Positions 30,801-32,352 of a DNA stretch of 32,352 bases are shown piece after piece. The notes beneath the pieces are model-generated. The model saw only the letters and a list, made by a program, of their open reading frames with translations. It ran no database searches and had not been told where the DNA came from. Each line of letters opens with the position of its first letter. The first letter of the stretch is position 1. Position numbers and translations under genes: made by a program. The DNA is from a virus, in IMG/VR virus record IMGVR_UViG_3300044814_000105, positions 1 to 32,352 of that record; one strand, given 5' to 3'.

Positions 30801-31006
30801 CACTCTTTATCCAGCCACCGCTCGATTGCCGCCTGAAACTCCGTAAGATGCTCACTTGTCGAAGTCTCAGGCACCTGTCCGCTGTTGATCGCGGCTTCGT
30901 TTTCTACCGCTGCGGAGTAGGCCAGATAGTGCAGCAAAGCGTTTTGGTTTGCTCCGCAGAAGCCGAGTAATGCGCGCCGTATTTCGTGCTCAGTGAATTC
31001 TTTCAC
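30800..31006 (-). CDS. Small helical protein (68 aa)
   Basis: The start is GTG at 31006, overlapping the upstream stop (GTGA) and preceded by GGGAG about 7 bases away. An upstream TTG (31030) would add 8 residues but ignores both signals. The protein reads MKEFTEHEIRRALLGFCGAN, then QNALLHYLAYSAAVENEAAI, and ends in a helix (EFQAAIERWLDKE). It is all-helical. It shares its first four residues and 11 bases of DNA with the start of the preceding 38-aa gene. Function is unknown. Confidence 0.7.
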   Translation of the reverse strand: MKEFTEHEIRRALLGFCGANQNALLHYLAYSAAVENEAAINSGQVPETSTSEHLTEFQAAIERWLDKE

Positions 31007-31119
31007 GGCTCTCTCCCGGTTCCGTGGCAACGCCCACAGCGAATGTAGTCAACCATGAATCCATTCCACCAATGCCAGCCCCCGCGGCCAACGCACCTGC
31101 AACAGAATTCTTTCATCAT
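31003..31119 (-). CDS. Tiny zinc-binding protein with DnaJ-like CxxCxGxG element (38 aa)
   Basis: It reads MMKEFCCRCVGRGGWHWWNG, then FMVDYIRCGRCHGTGREP. C6-C7-x-C9 with V-G-R-G and C28-x2-C31-H-G-T-G are the two halves of a zinc finger of the DnaJ Cys-rich type, as often found in tiny phage proteins. ATG 31119 or 31116 could start it; the first overlaps the stop of an 8-codon ORF. It is coupled to the 68-aa gene by GTGA. Binding RNA, DNA or a host protein is possible. No family is identified. Confidence 0.72.
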   Translation of the reverse strand: MMKEFCCRCVGRGGWHWWNGFMVDYIRCGRCHGTGREP

Positions 31120-31142
31120 TGTCCCCGCGCTTTCTTGCTCAT
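31116..31142 (-). other. 8-codon ORF between two small genes
   Basis: ATG (31142-31140) overlaps the stop of the 49-aa gene (ATGA) and its TGA (31118-31116) overlaps the ATG of the 38-aa gene. It reads MSKKARGQ. The lysine-rich core repeats the end of the 31-aa protein (N-K-K-A-R-G) and the DNA is a 15-base repeat. It may be a ribosome relay rather than a functional peptide. Confidence 0.3.
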
Positions 31143-31305
31143 TGATTCCTTCGTCGTAACTCGCGCTCAAACTCTAGCCGTGTTCGTTCCTTAAACCCCG
31201 AGTCACTGAAAAACCGCCTCACGGCGTAGTTGTAGCGCCCAAACTTCCTACAGCGGCCTAGAATCTTTTTCACGCATCCCCGAATCACAATCCCCGCGCT
31301 TTCTT
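31122..31305. repeat. 15-base direct repeat flanking the 49-aa gene
   Basis: TCCCCGCGCTTTCTT occurs at 31122-31136 and again at 31291-31305, 169 bases apart. The 49-aa gene (31139-31288) lies between the copies. The repeats encode K-K-A-R-G at the end of the 31-aa gene and inside the 8-codon ORF. This is the expected footprint of a duplication or of insertion or loss of the intervening gene by recombination. Confidence 0.6.
31139..31288 (-). CDS. Small basic protein (49 aa)
   Basis: It reads MIRGCVKKILGRCRKFGRYN, then YAVRRFFSDSGFKERTRLEF, and ends ERELRRRNQ. The start is GTG 31288, overlapping the stop of the 31-aa gene (GTGA). About 17 of 49 residues are Arg or Lys, so nucleic-acid binding is likely. 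Another in-frame GTG at codon 6 could start it. It is enclosed by the 15-base direct repeat. No family is recognised and the gene is too short for usual gene finding. Confidence 0.55.
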   Translation of the reverse strand: MIRGCVKKILGRCRKFGRYNYAVRRFFSDSGFKERTRLEFERELRRRNQ

Positions 31306-31380
31306 ATTCAACCAAGGAATAAACACTACTAAGAAGTAGAACCAGAGAACCCCGATGATTATCAGAAGGGCTAAACTCAC
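31285..31380 (-). CDS. Tiny single-span membrane protein (31 aa)
   Basis: It reads MSLALLIIIGVLWFYFLVVF, then IPWLNKKARGL. It starts with GTG at 31380, overlapping the stop of the lipoprotein gene (GTGA), and ends at a TGA overlapping the next GTG. Almost the whole N-terminal 23 residues are hydrophobic with a basic tail, giving N-out or hairpin topology. It could assist holin timing or anchor at the inner membrane. Its lysine-rich end is part of the direct repeat. Confidence 0.6.
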   Translation of the reverse strand: MSLALLIIIGVLWFYFLVVFIPWLNKKARGL

Positions 31381-31871
31381 GGACGCATAGCCGCTTTCAG
31401 ATCCTTGAGCTGCGCTTTTAGATCCGCTTCAGTAACCACAGGCGCAGGGCCAAGAGAGGGGCCATTTGCTATCACGCCGGCGCTGGTCCCGCCGTAATAG
31501 ATGCGCGCCGATGCTATGATGCCCTTGAGTATCCCTTCGACTGTTTGCAGCTTCGGATGAAGCCCGAAATGCCCGCGAGCATCAACGATCTCAAACTCAG
31601 ATTCGAACTTTGAGACTGCATTCAGCTTGCAAGGTTTTGAGGCCCCACAAGTATTAAACTCGTCAGCCATCGTCGAGGCATCGCCAGCCAACTCGCTGAA
31701 GTCAGCTACTACCGCGGCTTTCTTGTTGCCCAGCGGAAGGGAATTAACGAGAGGCCCGGAAGCTGCCAGCACGAGACGGAAGTCACGCGCAAAGTTAACC
31801 GCACACCCCTGAAATAGCAGTACCAGGGCAAGTGTCGGTGCTAGTGCTATTGAATGATATTTAGTTTTCAT
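31377..31871 (-). CDS. Lipoprotein (164 aa)
   Basis: It starts MKTKYHSIALAPTLALVLLF with Q-G-C23, a lipobox-like end (F-Q-G-C; the -3 residue is normally Leu), so it is probably a membrane-anchored lipoprotein. The mature part has helices (FARDFRLVLAASGPLVNSLP) and two further cysteines (near 75-82, CGASKPC). A Shine-Dalgarno AGGGAG precedes the ATG by 7 bases. In the lysis-type operon, it may be an outer-membrane spanin subunit, although it is larger than Rz1. Another envelope role is possible. Confidence 0.7.
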   Translation of the reverse strand: MKTKYHSIALAPTLALVLLFQGCAVNFARDFRLVLAASGPLVNSLPLGNKKAAVVADFSELAGDASTMADEFNTCGASKPCKLNAVSKFESEFEIVDARGHFGLHPKLQTVEGILKGIIASARIYYGGTSAGVIANGPSLGPAPVVTEADLKAQLKDLKAAMRP

Positions 31872-31880
31872 GGAATCTCC

Positions 31881-32174
31881 CTACTGAGGCGGCGTATTCA
31901 ACTCTGCGGCCATCTGTTCGATTGCCTTATTTGCCTTTGGGGTGCTTTGATCAGGATTCCGCGCCGATGCCGCAACAGCTTCAATCTTTGCCGCTTCTTT
32001 GCCCGCATCCGCGACGCTCTGACCACCGATGTAGACCGCAACAAGGCCCACGATCTCGCCAACGGTCGTTGCGTCCAGGTTGATTTTGAACACCTTCAGA
32101 GCAACGATCCCGATGATGCCTGTGAGCATCGCCAGAAACTTCTTAGAGCCAAAAAGTGACTTTATTAGCAGCAT
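31881..32174 (-). CDS. Putative holin-like membrane protein (97 aa)
   Basis: The start at ATG 32174 (MLLIKSLFGSKKFLAMLTGI) has a good ribosome site (AGGGA). A longer in-frame reading to 32276 runs into the upstream gene with a Cys/Gly-rich, improbable N-terminus. Two hydrophobic segments (about 13-27 and 36-52, EIVGLVAVYIGGQSVADAGK) are followed by a charged helix (EAAKIEAVAASARNPD). The pattern 'S-K-K-F-x(3)-L... Y-x-G-Q-x-x-A-D-x-G-K-E' is common in phage holin-type small proteins as I recall. Adjacent to another small membrane protein and a lipoprotein, a holin role is reasonable. Confidence 0.6.
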   Translation of the reverse strand: MLLIKSLFGSKKFLAMLTGIIGIVALKVFKINLDATTVGEIVGLVAVYIGGQSVADAGKEAAKIEAVAASARNPDQSTPKANKAIEQMAAELNTPPQ

Positions 32175-32185
32175 ATTTTTCCCTT

Positions 32186-32347
32186 TTACGTAAGCCGCGC
32201 CAGTGCCAAAGCCCCAATCAATCCCAACACCATCGCAGGAGTCAGGTGGGCACCAAGAACAGCCAACACAATGCACAAAATGAATACGATCAAGGCGATA
32301 AGCCAGCCAAACCCGAAACGAGGCGCGAAGTATTCAGAGATTGTCAT
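32186..32347 (-). CDS. Small two-helix membrane protein (53 aa), holin-like
   Basis: It reads MTISEYFAPRFGFGWLIALI, then VFILCIVLAVLGAHLTPAMV and ends LGLIGALALARLT. Two hydrophobic segments (about 13-33 and 37-50) are joined by a short polar turn (GAHLTP). The TAA is 11 bases before the next gene, and the start lies 5 bases from the window edge, so the full upstream context is not seen. The short, two-span design suits small holins or antiholins. It probably works with the 97-aa protein. Confidence 0.65.
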   Translation of the reverse strand: MTISEYFAPRFGFGWLIALIVFILCIVLAVLGAHLTPAMVLGLIGALALARLT

Positions 32348-32352
32348 GCCCT

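Noticed and set aside
30527-30855. Minus-strand ORFs of 66 and 63 residues
   Set aside because: They are other-frame shadows of the 57-aa and 40-aa genes, which have coupling signals and sensible Cys or membrane patterns.
32175-32276. In-frame extension of the 97-aa holin-like gene to 131 residues
   Set aside because: It overlaps the 53-aa membrane gene, gives a Cys/Gly-rich N-terminus and ignores the good ribosome site before ATG 32174.
1-32352. tRNA genes, CRISPR arrays, insertion sequences, integrase or att sites
   Set aside because: No cloverleaf-type T-loop sequence, no regularly spaced repeats, no transposase- or integrase-like protein was found by reading.

Overview
The window is part of a tailed-phage genome (virus or prophage). 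It holds a large terminase, a portal, a probable scaffold and capsid, connector-like proteins, a giant virion protein and a lysis-type membrane cassette. I see no integrase, lysogeny repressor, tRNA, rRNA, insertion sequence or CRISPR array. No tape-measure, sheath or baseplate gene is recognisable, and the largest gene looks like an ejected 'polyvalent' protein, so a short-tailed (podovirus-like) virion is the best guess. The host is unknown. Shine-Dalgarno sites are normal and the candidate promoters look sigma70-like. One secreted cargo protein resembles, from memory only, small exported proteins of Acidobacteria-type bacteria.

Layout. Almost everything from 26.9 kb down to 1 lies on the minus strand as one tightly packed late operon. 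Its order of transcription is: probable small terminase (26874-26413), a tiny membrane ORF, an intergenic block with repeats, a possible ribbon-helix-helix protein, two small ORFs, scaffold, major capsid, small head protein, a Cys-rich protein, three unknown structural or connector proteins, large terminase, three small proteins (one of only 29 residues), portal, a Gln/Pro-rich internal protein, a 2496-residue giant protein, connector-like proteins, tail proteins, and a partial gene at the left edge. Two plus-strand cargo genes (3480-3944 and 11470-11679) exactly fill slots between structural genes. Each has its own promoter-like sequence only about 10 bases before the start codon.

From 26.9 to 28.2 kb a plus-strand unit diverges from the small terminase. 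It has a good promoter, a leader hairpin, an LPD29-like protein, a pair of mutually exclusive RNA folds and a zinc-ribbon protein. From 32.35 down to 28.2 kb a second minus-strand operon encodes two holin-like membrane proteins, a lipoprotein, a run of very small overlapping genes (31 to 68 residues, several Cys-rich or membrane-spanning), a conserved phage protein of unknown role, and two proteins with one N-terminal membrane segment and a coiled coil (spanin- or holin-like).

Most notable observations: a short peptide motif F-[K/Q]-x-R-[L/F] appears six times in three different structural proteins with unrelated codons; a second peptide repeat flanks a peptidase-like domain in the giant protein; several overlapping microgenes are too short for ordinary gene callers; two cargo genes share near-leaderless promoters; tandem operator-like repeats lie at the start of a possible DNA-binding protein gene; and the two terminase subunits are separated by 7.8 kb of head genes.
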